A stretch of DNA of 64,000 nt from Candidatus Tanganyikabacteria bacterium (GCA_016867265.1 VGJW01000014.1:24778-88777), one strand, 5' to 3'. Shown: positions 8,707 through 17,374, numbered from the stretch's first letter. Numbers and translations: made by a program. Notes: generated by a model not told the origin, from the letters alone.

Positions 8707-9687
8707 TTGAGCAAGGTAGTACTGTCGGGAGATCTGGGCCTATTCCGCCTGGACCTGCTGATTCGCCTTCTCGAAGCGGTCAAGGCAACGGCCGAAATCC
8801 AGATCGAAAGTCGCGAACGGGCCATACTGGGGCTCGCCGGCGGTCGTCTTGTCTCGGCGAGCACCGCCTCGCAACAAGGCTTCGCCGCCTTGCAGCAGAT
8901 CGTGACGTGGCGTCAGGGTGGCTTTGGAGTCCGAACGGCGGAAACGCCGGCGACCCAGCCCGACTTCCAGAACTTTCAGGACAACGCAGGTATCTTTCGG
9001 CACCTGCAAGGCGTGATGGGTCGGCCCCAGGAGGCACCAGCGGGAGCGCCCGCGGCTCCTCCAAGTGGCGGCCAGCCGTCCGCCGGCCCGCCGGGCGCCC
9101 GGCCTGCGGCACCCGCGCCGACCGGCGGCGGCCTGGTCGCGGCCGGAGCACCGCAAGGGCAGGCAGCAGCTTCCAAGGGTCCCTTCCGGGCCGGGGCCGG
9201 CGCAGGCCCGTTGGCGCGCGTGCCTGAGCTGACGGACAAGGGCAGGGTCACCTTGCGGACGATCCAGACCAACTTCGCGATGCGCGGCGTGCAGGTCGAA
9301 GGCGACAACTGGCGTTTCCTGGGCAAGGTCGACGGTCAACTCACGCTTTACCAGATTGGCCAGAGCGTGAGCATTCTGGGTGAGAAGCTGGTCAAGCTCA
9401 CCAACGAGATGGAGCAGCAGGGCTTCTTGCGGTTCGTGGCCAAGGATGACGTCGCCGAGCAGTTCAAGAGTCAGAAATTCCGCTTGGGCGAATACATGGT
9501 CGCCAAGGGCATCCTCACCGAGGTCCAGCTGGAAGCCGCGCTGCGACGCCAGTCCGAACTGGCGCGCAAGGGTCGGTACATGTGGCTGGGCGAAATCCTG
9601 GTCGAGATGAACTACGCACGGCCCTCCCAGGTCCAGGAGGCCATGGCCGTCCAGAAGCGCATCCAGCAACAGCAGCAGCAGAGTTGA
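8707..9687 (+). CDS. DUF4388-type protein with a GspE-N-like C-terminal domain
   Basis: About 326 aa. The N-terminal 110 residues (SGDLGLFRLDLLIRLLEA...AILGLAGGRLVSAS) match the DUF4388/PATAN-like fold found in regulatory proteins of gliding and twitching bacteria. A flexible Pro/Ala/Gly linker follows (about residues 115-175). The end carries RLGEYMVAKGILTEVQLEAALRRQ...LGEILVEM, which looks like the N-terminal domain of type II/IV secretion ATPases (GspE/PilB). TTG 8707, preceded by AGAGGGAG, gives the natural family start. Its stop overlaps a TTG that probably starts mutS. A signalling or pilus-related role is inference. Confidence 0.65.
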   Translation: MSKVVLSGDLGLFRLDLLIRLLEAVKATAEIQIESRERAILGLAGGRLVSASTASQQGFAALQQIVTWRQGGFGVRTAETPATQPDFQNFQDNAGIFRHLQGVMGRPQEAPAGAPAAPPSGGQPSAGPPGARPAAPAPTGGGLVAAGAPQGQAAASKGPFRAGAGAGPLARVPELTDKGRVTLRTIQTNFAMRGVQVEGDNWRFLGKVDGQLTLYQIGQSVSILGEKLVKLTNEMEQQGFLRFVAKDDVAEQFKSQKFRLGEYMVAKGILTEVQLEAALRRQSELARKGRYMWLGEILVEMNYARPSQVQEAMAVQKRIQQQQQQS

Positions 9688-12272
9688 TACCGTCCGTCCA
9701 CGGCTATCCTCGACCCGGCGCCGACGGCTATACGCCGATGATGCAGCAGGTGCTGGAGATGAAGCACCGCCATCCGGACTGCCTGCTCATGATCCGGATG
9801 GGCGACTTCTACGAGATGTTCTTCGGGGACGCCGAGATTGCTGCCCGTGACCTTGAGATTACCCTTACGGCACGGGAGAGCGGGCCGCATCGCGTCCCGA
9901 TGGCGGGCGTTCCGCACCATGCCCTCGATGGCTATCTCGGCCGCCTCGTAGCCAAAGGCAACCGTGTCGCCATCTGCGAACAGATGGAGGACCCGCGCCA
10001 GGCCAAGGGCCTCGTCAAGCGCGACATCACCCGCCTCGTCACCGCAGGCACGCTGCTGGAGTCCGGTCAGCTCTCGGAGCGGCGCCACCATTGGCTGGTC
10101 GCCCTGCGGCGCGGCCGCAACGGCTGGGGCCTCGCCACGTGCGACGTCTCGACCGGGACCTTTGGCGCCACCGAGCTCGCCGATCCGGAGTCCGTCCGTG
10201 AAGAACTCGAGCGCCTGCAACCCGCCGAAATCCTGCTGCCCGTCGCCCCGGCCCTCTGGGAAGCCCTTGCCTGGGGCAGGGGACCTTTCACCCTTACACC
10301 CGATCGCTGGGACAGCGCTTGGCGTGCGGCCATCCCCGACGGTCCGGGCCTGACGCCGCGCCCCGACGCCTGGTTCGTGCCGGACCGCGGGGAGAGCCGC
10401 ATCCGGACCCAGTTCGGCGTTGCCAGCCTCGAGGGCTTCGGCCTGCGCGATCGTCCGGAGGCAACCGGGGCCTGCGGCGCAATCCTGGCCTACCTCGAGG
10501 AGACACGCCGGGGTTCCCTGCCGGCTTTCCGCACGATCCAGTGGATCGATCGGTCCCGGACGATGGTCATCGACGCCCCTACCCAGCGCAACCTGGAGCT
10601 GCTGGGGACCGCTCGGGACGGCCAGGCACGGGGGGCACTGCTCGAAGCGCTCGACCAGACGGCCACCGCGATGGGCGCACGCTTGCTGCGCGAGTGGCTG
10701 CTGCATCCCTCTCTCGACCTCGACATCATCGCCGAGCGTCAGGCGACCATCGCTGAACTGGTCAGCCGACCAGCGGTACGTCAGGTCGTGACGGGGCTGC
10801 TGACCAAGGTCCGCGACATCGCGCGCCTGACTAATCGTGCCGTTTCAGCCACGGCTCAGGCTCGCGATCTCGTGGCGATCAAGGATTCGCTGCGGGTCCT
10901 GCCCGACTTGGCCCATGGCCTCTCCGGCGTGGCCTCGGAAGGCCCCCTCGCCCGACTGGCCGTGCCGGATCTGCGGCTGGACGAACTTGCCGACTTGCTC
11001 GATCGGACCCTCGTCGACGCGCCACCATCGGGCCTCACGGAGGGCGGCCTGATCCGCCAGGGCGTCGACCCGGATCTGGATCGGCTGCGGGACATGGTCG
11101 CGGACAGCCACGGATGGCTCGACAGGCTCGAGCAGCAGGAGCGCGAACGGACGGGCATCCGTAACCTCAAGATCGGCCACAGCCGGACCTTCGGCTACTT
11201 CATCGAGGTCACGAATGCCAATCGGGATGCCGTGCCCGTGGACTACCAACGCCGCCAGACGCTGGTCAGCGCGGAGCGCTACGTCACCCCCGAGCTCAAG
11301 GACCACGAAGGCGAGTTGCTCTCTGCCCAGGGTCGGGCACACCAGTTGGAGTACGCCCGCTTCAGCGAACTGCGGGACCAGGTCGCCGGACACGCCACCC
11401 GGTTGCTCGGCCTTGCTGCGGACCTCGCGGCCCTCGATGTGCTGGTCTGTCTCGCCGAACAGGCCGTCCGGCACCAGTGGGTCCGGCCGACTGTCGACGA
11501 GGGTACGGCCCTGGTCCTCGAGGACGCACGCCATCCCGTCCTTGAACGCCTGCTGCCTCCGGGAGCCTACGTGCCCAACGACCTCGCCCTCGACACCGCG
11601 GATCAGCGGCTGTTGATCGTCACGGGCCCGAACATGAGCGGCAAGAGCACATGGATGCGCCAGGCCGCACTGGTCGTCGTGATGGCCCAGATGGGTTCGT
11701 GGGTGCCCGCGCGCAAGGCGCGCATCGGGCTCGTGGACCGCATCTTCACCCGCATCGGGGCCGTCGACGACCTGGCCACGGGGCAATCCACATTCATGGT
11801 CGAGATGAACGAGACCGCGGCCATCCTGAACCAGGCAGGCCCTCGGGCGTTGATCCTGCTCGACGAGATTGGCCGCGGCACCTCGACGCACGACGGCATC
11901 AGCATTGCGTGGGCCGTGGCCGAGGACCTGGCAGCCAGGGTCGGAGCCCGCACGTTGTTCGCCACCCACTACCACGAGTTGGTGGCACTCAGCCGTAGCC
12001 AGCCGGGAGTGCGCAGCTACCGCGTCCTCGTTAAGGAACAAGATGGCGGAATCGTGTTCCTGCGCCGCGTCGTACCGGGCGCTGCCGACCGCAGCTACGG
12101 CCTCGAGGTGGCACGCCTCGCCGGGCTTCCACCGCAAGTTCTCGACCGGGCGCGCACGATCCTGACGGAGATCGAACGGCGCAACCGCCTCTCGCTGTCG
12201 CTGCGCCAGGCCGCCCGAGAGAGTGGCGTGGTCGATCAGCTCGACCTTTTCGGGGCGGACGGCGGGACGTGA
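9684..12272 (+). CDS. mutS: DNA mismatch repair protein MutS
   Basis: About 862 aa. Near the N terminus are TPMMQQVLEMK and GDFYEMF, the Phe-x-Glu mismatch-binding motif. The ATPase has Walker A GPNMSGKST, TFMVEMNET, Walker B LILLDEIGRGTST and ATHYHEL. It recognises mismatches and recruits MutL; no mutL lies in the window. Start choice: TTG 9684 shares three bases with the preceding TGA and gives an 18-residue lead before TPMMQQ; ATG 9738 would start right at that motif and is the alternative. Shared transcription with the DUF4388 gene is likely. Confidence 0.97.
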   Translation: MIPSVHGYPRPGADGYTPMMQQVLEMKHRHPDCLLMIRMGDFYEMFFGDAEIAARDLEITLTARESGPHRVPMAGVPHHALDGYLGRLVAKGNRVAICEQMEDPRQAKGLVKRDITRLVTAGTLLESGQLSERRHHWLVALRRGRNGWGLATCDVSTGTFGATELADPESVREELERLQPAEILLPVAPALWEALAWGRGPFTLTPDRWDSAWRAAIPDGPGLTPRPDAWFVPDRGESRIRTQFGVASLEGFGLRDRPEATGACGAILAYLEETRRGSLPAFRTIQWIDRSRTMVIDAPTQRNLELLGTARDGQARGALLEALDQTATAMGARLLREWLLHPSLDLDIIAERQATIAELVSRPAVRQVVTGLLTKVRDIARLTNRAVSATAQARDLVAIKDSLRVLPDLAHGLSGVASEGPLARLAVPDLRLDELADLLDRTLVDAPPSGLTEGGLIRQGVDPDLDRLRDMVADSHGWLDRLEQQERERTGIRNLKIGHSRTFGYFIEVTNANRDAVPVDYQRRQTLVSAERYVTPELKDHEGELLSAQGRAHQLEYARFSELRDQVAGHATRLLGLAADLAALDVLVCLAEQAVRHQWVRPTVDEGTALVLEDARHPVLERLLPPGAYVPNDLALDTADQRLLIVTGPNMSGKSTWMRQAALVVVMAQMGSWVPARKARIGLVDRIFTRIGAVDDLATGQSTFMVEMNETAAILNQAGPRALILLDEIGRGTSTHDGISIAWAVAEDLAARVGARTLFATHYHELVALSRSQPGVRSYRVLVKEQDGGIVFLRRVVPGAADRSYGLEVARLAGLPPQVLDRARTILTEIERRNRLSLSLRQAARESGVVDQLDLFGADGGT

Positions 12273-12274
12273 AA

Positions 12275-12304
12275 AGGGTCCCGGCCTTAAAAGGCCGAGA
12301 CCCT
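12275..12304 (-). terminator. Intrinsic terminator, probably bidirectional
   Basis: Arms AGGGTC-C-CGGCCTT and AAGGCCG-A-GACCCT form a 13-bp stem with one internal mismatch. Read on the minus strand it is followed by TTTT, so it terminates the gene ending at 12317. It also sits directly after the mutS stop. Confidence 0.75.
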
Positions 12305-12316
12305 CGCACATCACGG

Positions 12317-12931
12317 TCAGCGCGGCTTCTGCAGCTTCTGCAGGATGACCGCCAAGACCTCGGGTGTCGCGTACTCGTTGATGGCGAACTGGCCGTTGGC
12401 CGCCCGGTAGGTCTGGTGCAGGTTGTTGTCCATCTTGAAGCGCTGGACAGCAATCCCGAGGGGCTCGTCGTAACCGCCGGACGCCGACACCTGGTAACCC
12501 AACCGGCCCAGTGCCGCCCGCAGTTGGAGCACCGCATCTGCGTTGCCCGTTCCGGGGCCCAGCGTGCCACTTCCGGCATAGGTGCCGACCTCGGCCCGGA
12601 AGGCATCGAGGTTGGCCTTGGAGGGCTGAAGCTGGTACTGGTTGGCAAGCGCCCGATCCTGCGGCGTCAGGGTTGTCGCAGCATCATCGACGGGCTGCCC
12701 GAAGAGGCGCTTCACGAAGTTGACGATGCCGCGAAACATGTTGCCGGCCACTTCCATCGCCTTGGCAAAGAAACCCTGCAACACCACAATCGTGCCACCG
12801 GCCGCGGCCGGGGCCTGCGGCGCGGGCAGAGCGGGCGCAGCAACCGGCGCGACGACGGGAGGCGTGGGCGTTCCCCCTGCAGCAACCTGGGCGCGGAAGA
12901 CCATCGGACGATGCGACAGGGAAGCAATCAT
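12317..12931 (-). CDS. Protein with amphipathic helix and peptidoglycan-binding-like domain
   Basis: 204 aa. After a short Pro/Ala-rich head (residues 15-45), residues 46-78 form a strongly hydrophobic/amphipathic stretch (VLQGFFAKAMEVAGNMFRG). The C-terminal 90 residues resemble a PG_binding_1 fold (LRAALGRLGYQVS...FKMDNNL). ATG 12931 follows GAGGTGCCGAG. There is no classical signal peptide. The hydrophobic segment near the N terminus echoes the MGG proteins upstream on the same strand, which may mean a shared export or membrane-insertion route. Function unknown. Confidence 0.55.
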   Translation of the reverse strand: MIASLSHRPMVFRAQVAAGGTPTPPVVAPVAAPALPAPQAPAAAGGTIVVLQGFFAKAMEVAGNMFRGIVNFVKRLFGQPVDDAATTLTPQDRALANQYQLQPSKANLDAFRAEVGTYAGSGTLGPGTGNADAVLQLRAALGRLGYQVSASGGYDEPLGIAVQRFKMDNNLHQTYRAANGQFAINEYATPEVLAVILQKLQKPR

Positions 12932-13025
12932 CTCGGCACCTCGGCTACGGGGGGCGACAGCCCTTCCATCGTCGCTACGGAGCGCCTTTCGGTAAAGGAA
13001 ACCCCAAGGAAGCCTGAAGCCTGAA

Positions 13026-13925
13026 CTAAACCTCGGAGCTAAGGCGACGGCCAAACCACAGCCTGTCGACACGACGCGATTGGACCTCGACTGGATCAAA
13101 CAGGGCCTCGACACCACGCACGCCTGCAACCGTGAGGAAACGCATTTGTCCGCGCCCCAACTCGCGGGCAGCCAGCTTGAATCGATCGAGCAGGGCGCCC
13201 GACAAGCCAGCCGGCCGATGGCGGAGACGCACGGCGATCTCGTAGAGCAGCACGGTGTCGACGTCCTCGGACATGCCGAGGATGGCCGCAACCGGCTGGC
13301 CACCCCGCCAGGCAACCGCACCCAGGAGTCCGCCATCCCGCGCGTCGTGCAAGGCGTGGAGCAGGCGACGGCAACGATCAGGCGTGGGCCAGTCCGGAAA
13401 CGTCAGGTAAACGCCGTTCAGGCTGCCGACATTGACGGACGACAGCATGGCCCCGACGCGGGCAAAGGACTCGGGTTCTAGTGGACGGAGCTCATAGCCA
13501 TCCGGCAGGGGCCTGGGCGTCGGGTTGGCCAGCCCGAGATCATAGTCGTGGGCCACACGCTGGTAGGCCCTGTATCCCGCAGGCACGGCAAGCCTTTCGA
13601 AGGCAGGGCTGCCTGGAAGGCCGAGAATGGCCTCCTCCGGAACCAGCACGGCGGCGACTCCGGGTTGCACCAGCAGATCAGGCAACCAGGGCAAGCAGGT
13701 CGGTACCTCGAGGGCCCGGACGACCAGCAACGGACCGTGGCGATCGATCAGGGCAGCCGCATCCGACTCGAACCAGACGCAGCCCGGAGCATCGCCGAAG
13801 CGACGCACGCCGGCTTCCATCCAGCGGGCGCCAACGGGCTGCCCCATACGGGTGGCCCCGGCCTGCAGGACCCGAAGGACCTCTGGCGCATCGAACAGGC
13901 CGGCGGAACGCGGCGCCACGATCAA
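13026..13925 (-). CDS. GNAT-like acyltransferase-fold protein, unassigned
   Basis: About 299 aa. The C-terminal half has an acetyltransferase texture: YELRPLEPESFARVGAML, then a beta-strand GGLLGAVAWRGGQPVAAILGMSE, and a helix rich in Arg/Leu. A canonical Q/RxxGxG/A acetyl-CoA loop is not clear (RHRPAGLSGALL is the nearest). The N-terminal half may be a degenerate second GNAT domain. The start is TTG 13925 (overlapping the TGA of the upstream gene) or GTG 13919. Substrate unknown. Confidence 0.5.
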   Translation of the reverse strand: MIVAPRSAGLFDAPEVLRVLQAGATRMGQPVGARWMEAGVRRFGDAPGCVWFESDAAALIDRHGPLLVVRALEVPTCLPWLPDLLVQPGVAAVLVPEEAILGLPGSPAFERLAVPAGYRAYQRVAHDYDLGLANPTPRPLPDGYELRPLEPESFARVGAMLSSVNVGSLNGVYLTFPDWPTPDRCRRLLHALHDARDGGLLGAVAWRGGQPVAAILGMSEDVDTVLLYEIAVRLRHRPAGLSGALLDRFKLAARELGRGQMRFLTVAGVRGVEALFDPVEVQSRRVDRLWFGRRLSSEV

Positions 13926-15205
13926 TCCGCCGGAGGCGGCTCGAAGCCGTAACGCAAGGTCTCCTCGCGCTGGTCGGCGTCGGCAGGAAAGAGTCGGGCA
14001 AGGGCAGGCACCCCGGCAACCAGCTTGTGCGCGCCAAGGACGGCGGTGACGCGGCCATCCAGTTGCCTCCACACAGGCATCGACAGGATACGGGCGGCCT
14101 GACCGACCGACCCCGAGACCAGTTCCTTGAGCAGGACCCGGGCCACATGGGCATCTGCACGGGCCTCGAACAACACGTCAGCCAACGCACTGGCCCTGAC
14201 CTTGGCCTCGACCTGGCTCGCGAAGAGGGCGACCAGAGCCTCGCGTTCCTGCGCGCGGTAGGAATCGGCGATATTCGGCACCCAGCTCAGGTCATCGAAA
14301 ATGGGGGGGGTCGGAGCATCACCCACTCGCTCATCGACATCCTTGGGCGCGGCGCCTTCATCCGGCTCGTGACTTGCTTCATCCTGCACGCCCGGAGCCC
14401 CAGCCACGGGTAGGGGCAGCAATCCATCAAGTCCGGCGAGTTCCGGCAAACTGCTGCCAAGGCCGGGCAGTGGCTCCATGATGCCGCCGAGCCCACCGAG
14501 CCCGCCTCCGTCATCCAAGGACAGCGAGGATAGGCCCTTGGGCTGGACATCTGGCGACGAAGCTGCGGATGGCAAGCCACTTGCCAAGGGAATAGCCGAT
14601 CCGGCGCGACCGCCATCCGAGGACTTGGGCAACGCCGCCTGAGTCACGCGCCATGTCACGTCGTCCTCATCGGGCTGGAACGAAACCTGCAGAGCCTCGG
14701 CGAGCACTCGATGGGCCACCGCCAGATCCATGAGGTGGAAACGCAGCGCAGCCAGATCGGCGACGGCACCCGCCTTGCGATAAGCCACAGTCTGCTGGGG
14801 ATCATCGACTTGAATACCTTCGGCAAAGTTGATCTCAAGCGACCGGAGATCCTCCGCCATGTCCGCAACGCGGAGCAAGGCTTTGGTCCGCAGGTTCAGC
14901 TTGAGTTCGATACCCAAGTCCATGTGGTGGTGCCAGCGGACTCGTTCTTGCTGCACCGGGTCAAGGGGATAAGCAGCCTTCATCGCCCGGAACGAGGCCA
15001 CTTCCTGATCGAGCGAGGCGATGAACGAATTTTGCGTGGCCATGGCGTCCATGACCTTTTTCATGACGACGGCCTTGCGTCCCTCGGCCTTCTTGACCAG
15101 TTGGGCCAAGTCCTGACGGCGCGCCTCAAGGTAGGCCTCCTGCTCGGGTTCGGGAAGCGCCGCGAACTCCTCGACGGAGATCAGGTTGGGAACAAGTTCA
15201 TTCAC
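13922..15205 (-). CDS. Uncharacterised helical protein with a disordered centre
   Basis: About 427 aa. Residues 1-200 are helical and charged (ALPEPEQEAYLEARRQDLAQLVKKAEG in segments), with no signal peptide. Residues 210-310 are low-complexity Gly/Ser/Pro/Leu, followed by a helical C-terminal domain (VLFEARADAHVARVLLKELV). I do not recognise a family. GTG 15205 overlaps the stop of a small upstream reading frame by one base; TTG 15211 is an alternative. It is coupled to the GNAT-like gene downstream (TTGA overlap), so both belong to one operon that may start with the LysM gene. Confidence 0.6.
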   Translation of the reverse strand: MNELVPNLISVEEFAALPEPEQEAYLEARRQDLAQLVKKAEGRKAVVMKKVMDAMATQNSFIASLDQEVASFRAMKAAYPLDPVQQERVRWHHHMDLGIELKLNLRTKALLRVADMAEDLRSLEINFAEGIQVDDPQQTVAYRKAGAVADLAALRFHLMDLAVAHRVLAEALQVSFQPDEDDVTWRVTQAALPKSSDGGRAGSAIPLASGLPSAASSPDVQPKGLSSLSLDDGGGLGGLGGIMEPLPGLGSSLPELAGLDGLLPLPVAGAPGVQDEASHEPDEGAAPKDVDERVGDAPTPPIFDDLSWVPNIADSYRAQEREALVALFASQVEAKVRASALADVLFEARADAHVARVLLKELVSGSVGQAARILSMPVWRQLDGRVTAVLGAHKLVAGVPALARLFPADADQREETLRYGFEPPPAD

Positions 15206-15393
15206 TACCAAAATGCCTGCTGCAACCGCTTGAAGGGACCGAGAGAGTCATACCCACCGAGGAGGCTGCTCAAGACACGCCAAGTGATGACCGCCTCCAT
15301 CCAGAAAAAGAGGCCGACTGCACGTCCCGGGACATGAACAAGCAGTCGGCCCAAAGCCAAAGCCTGGTGGCCGAAGCTGTACTCCGGACCGAC
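15205..15393 (-). CDS. Possible small hydrophobic protein (start uncertain)
   Basis: An open frame between the LysM gene and the 427-aa gene encodes a hydrophobic, Trp/Phe-rich end (GRAVGLFFWMEAVITWRVLSS as its core, shortened to LFFWMEAVITW at the most apolar part). Third codon positions are GC-biased like neighbouring genes, and the stop overlaps the next start by one base, both supporting translation. No convincing start codon or ribosome site is seen; GTC/TTG codons near 15360-15390 are the only options. Treat as tentative. Confidence 0.3.
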   Translation of the reverse strand, partial: VGPEYSFGHQALALGRLLVHVPGRAVGLFFWMEAVITWRVLSSLLGGYDSLGPFKRLQQAFW

Positions 15394-15412
15394 GTATCCC
15401 TTGCTAACCGCC

Positions 15413-15829
15413 TCAGGAGGCACGGACGTCGGCGGGAGACGGCACATTGACGGCATCCCCGGGATAGATGAGGTCTCCCGACGCTTTGCGGGCCTTGCCA
15501 GAGGAATCTTTGCCATCCTTGAAGATGTCGGGATTGGCCGATTTCAGGTCGCCGACCGACACTTTGGCGTCTCTCGATACCTTGCCAATCATATCCCCGC
15601 TCTTCACCGCGATGGTACGCGAGGGTGGTTTGACCGCTTCATTCTTTTTCTCGTCCGCCGCCTTGGCCTCCGCATTGGCGGCGGGCTTCGCAGCCACCGT
15701 GCCCAAGCCCTCGAAGAACGTCGCCAATTTTTTGAAGGCACTTGCGATGCCCTCGAAACTGAACATCTTGCCGATGCCGCTTCCGATGCTGCTGACAGCA
15801 CTCTTGATACCGTTGACTACACCACCCAT
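15413..15829 (-). CDS. MGG-family protein fused to a LysM domain (array copy 1)
   Basis: 138 aa. It opens with MGGVVNGIKSAVSSIGSGIG, a divergent version of the hydrophobic Gly-rich head shared by four neighbours. It continues with an Ala/Lys/Glu linker (residues 47-68), then a LysM-like domain (IAVKSGDMIGKVSRDAKVS...GDLIYPGDAVNVP). LysM binds peptidoglycan glycans, so this member probably sits at the cell wall. There is no Sec signal peptide. ATG 15829 follows AGAGGGGAG at ideal spacing. It is the most downstream copy of the array and lacks the upstream element found before copies 2-5. Confidence 0.65.
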   Translation of the reverse strand: MGGVVNGIKSAVSSIGSGIGKMFSFEGIASAFKKLATFFEGLGTVAAKPAANAEAKAADEKKNEAVKPPSRTIAVKSGDMIGKVSRDAKVSVGDLKSANPDIFKDGKDSSGKARKASGDLIYPGDAVNVPSPADVRAS

Positions 15830-16082
15830 CAACGTTCTCCCCTCTCTGGCTCAACTTCTGGGCGCACATCTGGCAAGCACCGGGTCACCGACGAGATGCA
15901 TAGCCCCACACCCCCTCACGTGCTGAAGAATCGCCGAACTCACTAACGTTCACGCCGCCTTGAGAAAATACGAGAACATTTAAAGGACGGAAGTCCAGTC
16001 ACGATCTAGGCGACAAAATGTTAACGACCAAGCACCTCGTCTCTCTCCAGATCGCCCGAGGGTGGATACCCCCTGGACTGCA

Positions 16083-16319
16083 TCAGGCGAACTGGGACTG
16101 AAAGGCACCGGGCGCCTGCGGCATCTGGGCCCCGGCAATGCGTCCTTGATCCTGCTGGGCCGACATCTGCGAGAAGGCATCGAAGGCCCCCCCGAGCTGC
16201 TGGAAGAGGCCGCCCATCTGCTGCATCTCCGGCACGAACTTGCCGATGGCGTCAAAGATGCCGCCCCGGCCCTGCATCCCCTGAGAAATACCGCTGATGA
16301 CGTTCGCCACGCCACCCAT
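16083..16319 (-). CDS. MGG-family small protein, array copy 2
   Basis: 78 aa. Head MGGVANVISGISQGMQ, then GGIFDAIGKFVPEMQQMGGLFQQLGGAFDAF: two amphipathic Gly-rich helices separated by a Pro at residue 30. The tail is Gln/Ala/Pro rich and unlike the other copies. It aligns with copies 3-5 over residues 1-52 without gaps. ATG 16319 follows AAGGGGGA. An upstream element (ATGAAGTCTTGC at 16415) lies 96 bases before the start. Leaderless and unrecognised. Confidence 0.7.
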   Translation of the reverse strand: MGGVANVISGISQGMQGRGGIFDAIGKFVPEMQQMGGLFQQLGGAFDAFSQMSAQQDQGRIAGAQMPQAPGAFQSQFA

Positions 16320-16420
16320 GTCCGCATCCCCCTTGCTTGACGATCCCCCAGCCCCCCGGCAAGTTCCCGCAAGCGTTCAATCGGCCACGGAATACCATCG
16401 AATGCAAGACTTCATCTGCG
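16320..16420 (-). promoter_or_regulatory. Shared leader of MGG copy 2 with short upstream ORF
   Basis: Contains ATGAAGTCTTGC starting at 16415 (could encode MKSCIRWYSVAD, stop at 16377), then GATTGAACGCTT, a GCCGGGGGG run and the ribosome site AAGGGGGA. The order and spacing of these blocks recur before copies 3 and 5, and the first block before copy 4. Confidence 0.45.
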
Positions 16421-16507
16421 GTTCACCTTGGCACCCTACCCGGGACCTGCCCCCAAGAGGCAGCGGGGACGGCCTGTCGGCTGTCCCCGCAAAGTCCGGC
16501 AAGCCTT

Positions 16508-16767
16508 CAGGCTGCCGCAGGTGCCTACGCTGCCACCTGCGGCGGCCGCGCCACAACCTGAGCGTTCCTCTGCTGATCCCGTTCCCGATTGGATTCTTCC
16601 AGCTTGGCCGCCATCTGGGCGAAGGCATCGACGGCGCCGCTGACCTGCTTGAAGATGTCCCCGATCTGCTTCAACTGGGGCACGAACTGTCCGATGGCGC
16701 CGAAGATGCCACCGATGGCCTGAAGGCCTTGCTGGATACCGCTGACGACGTTGGCAATACCGCCCAT
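16508..16767. repeat. Long direct repeat A (covers MGG copy 3)
   Basis: Nearly the same DNA occurs at 17643-17920 in the same orientation, including the stretch around GAGCGTTCCTCTGCTGATCC with no changes. It indicates a recent tandem duplication or gene conversion of copies 3 and 5. Confidence 0.8.
16525..16767 (-). CDS. MGG-family small protein, array copy 3
   Basis: 80 aa. Head MGGIANVVSGIQQGLQAIGG, then IFGAIGQFVPQLKQIGDIFK and SGAVDAFAQMAAKLEES, ending in a charged/Gln segment (NRERDQQRNAQ) and PPQVAA. Nearly identical to copy 5 over residues 1-72. ATG 16767 follows AGGGGGG. The reading frame stays open upstream with DEPFVAGTAGG, which resembles DDPFVKGAAGG before copy 5; this reflects duplicated leader DNA, since the ribosome site favours the ATG. 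Confidence 0.7.
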   Translation of the reverse strand: MGGIANVVSGIQQGLQAIGGIFGAIGQFVPQLKQIGDIFKQVSGAVDAFAQMAAKLEESNRERDQQRNAQVVARPPQVAA

Positions 16768-16870
16768 GTTCACGACCCCCCCTGCATGTGGTCCGATGCG
16801 CCCCCCGGCGGTACCTGCCACAAAGGGTTCATCGCGCTTCAAGCACGCGGACTGGAAGATTTCACGAAGC
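16768..16870 (-). promoter_or_regulatory. Shared leader of MGG copy 3 with short upstream ORF
   Basis: GTGAAATCTTCC begins at 16865, 98 bases before the start (potential peptide MKSSSPRA). It is followed by GCGATGAACCCTTTGTGG, ACCGCCGGGGGG and the ribosome site. Best matched to the leader of copy 5. Confidence 0.45.
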
Positions 16871-16996
16871 GTTGAATGCCGGGAGACAAGTCTGAAACCT
16901 TCAACCCGAAAGGCCGCAGGACGGCCCAAAGGCGAAAGCGGGCCGCATCGGTGGATGCAGCCCGCCAATCTTGAAATGAGGCGGAAGCGCGCGTCC

Positions 16997-17374
16997 TTAC
17001 TTGGCCAAGGCACTCAGGATGGACGCTGGGTCAAAATTCCCGGACTTGATGGCATCGAGCACACCGTTGACCGTGCCGCTCGCCGCCTGAACCTCCTGCA
17101 GGTTGTTGTAACCCGTTCCGGCCAGTGGATCTGCGGCGGAACCGGTAGGGACCGGAGGCGCAGAGACGCCTGCCTTTGCGGCATCCTTGCCTGCCTCCTC
17201 GGCGTCGGCCTTCTCGTTGATTTTGGACATGACCGAGAAGGCATCGGAAGCTTGGTTGAGCATGCTGCCGATCTGCTTGAACTGCGGAACGAACTGGCCA
17301 ATGGCCCCCATCAAGCCACCAACGGCCTTCAGGCCCTGCTGGATGCCACTGACGATATTCGCGACTCCACCCAT
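16997..17374 (-). CDS. MGG-family protein with extended C terminus, array copy 4
   Basis: 125 aa, the longest of the tail-variable copies. Head MGGVANIVSGIQQGLKAVGG, then LMGAIGQFVPQFKQIGSMLNQ. After residue 55 it diverges: an Ala/Glu/Lys-rich stretch, Pro-rich APPVPTGSAADP, then a separate helical end (LQEVQAASGTVNGVLDAI...DPASILSALAK). ATG 17374 follows AGAGGGAGG. The upstream element GTGAAATTTAGC starts at 17469, 95 bases before. The conserved head with different tails suggests the head is a common targeting or assembly module. Confidence 0.7.
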   Translation of the reverse strand: MGGVANIVSGIQQGLKAVGGLMGAIGQFVPQFKQIGSMLNQASDAFSVMSKINEKADAEEAGKDAAKAGVSAPPVPTGSAADPLAGTGYNNLQEVQAASGTVNGVLDAIKSGNFDPASILSALAK

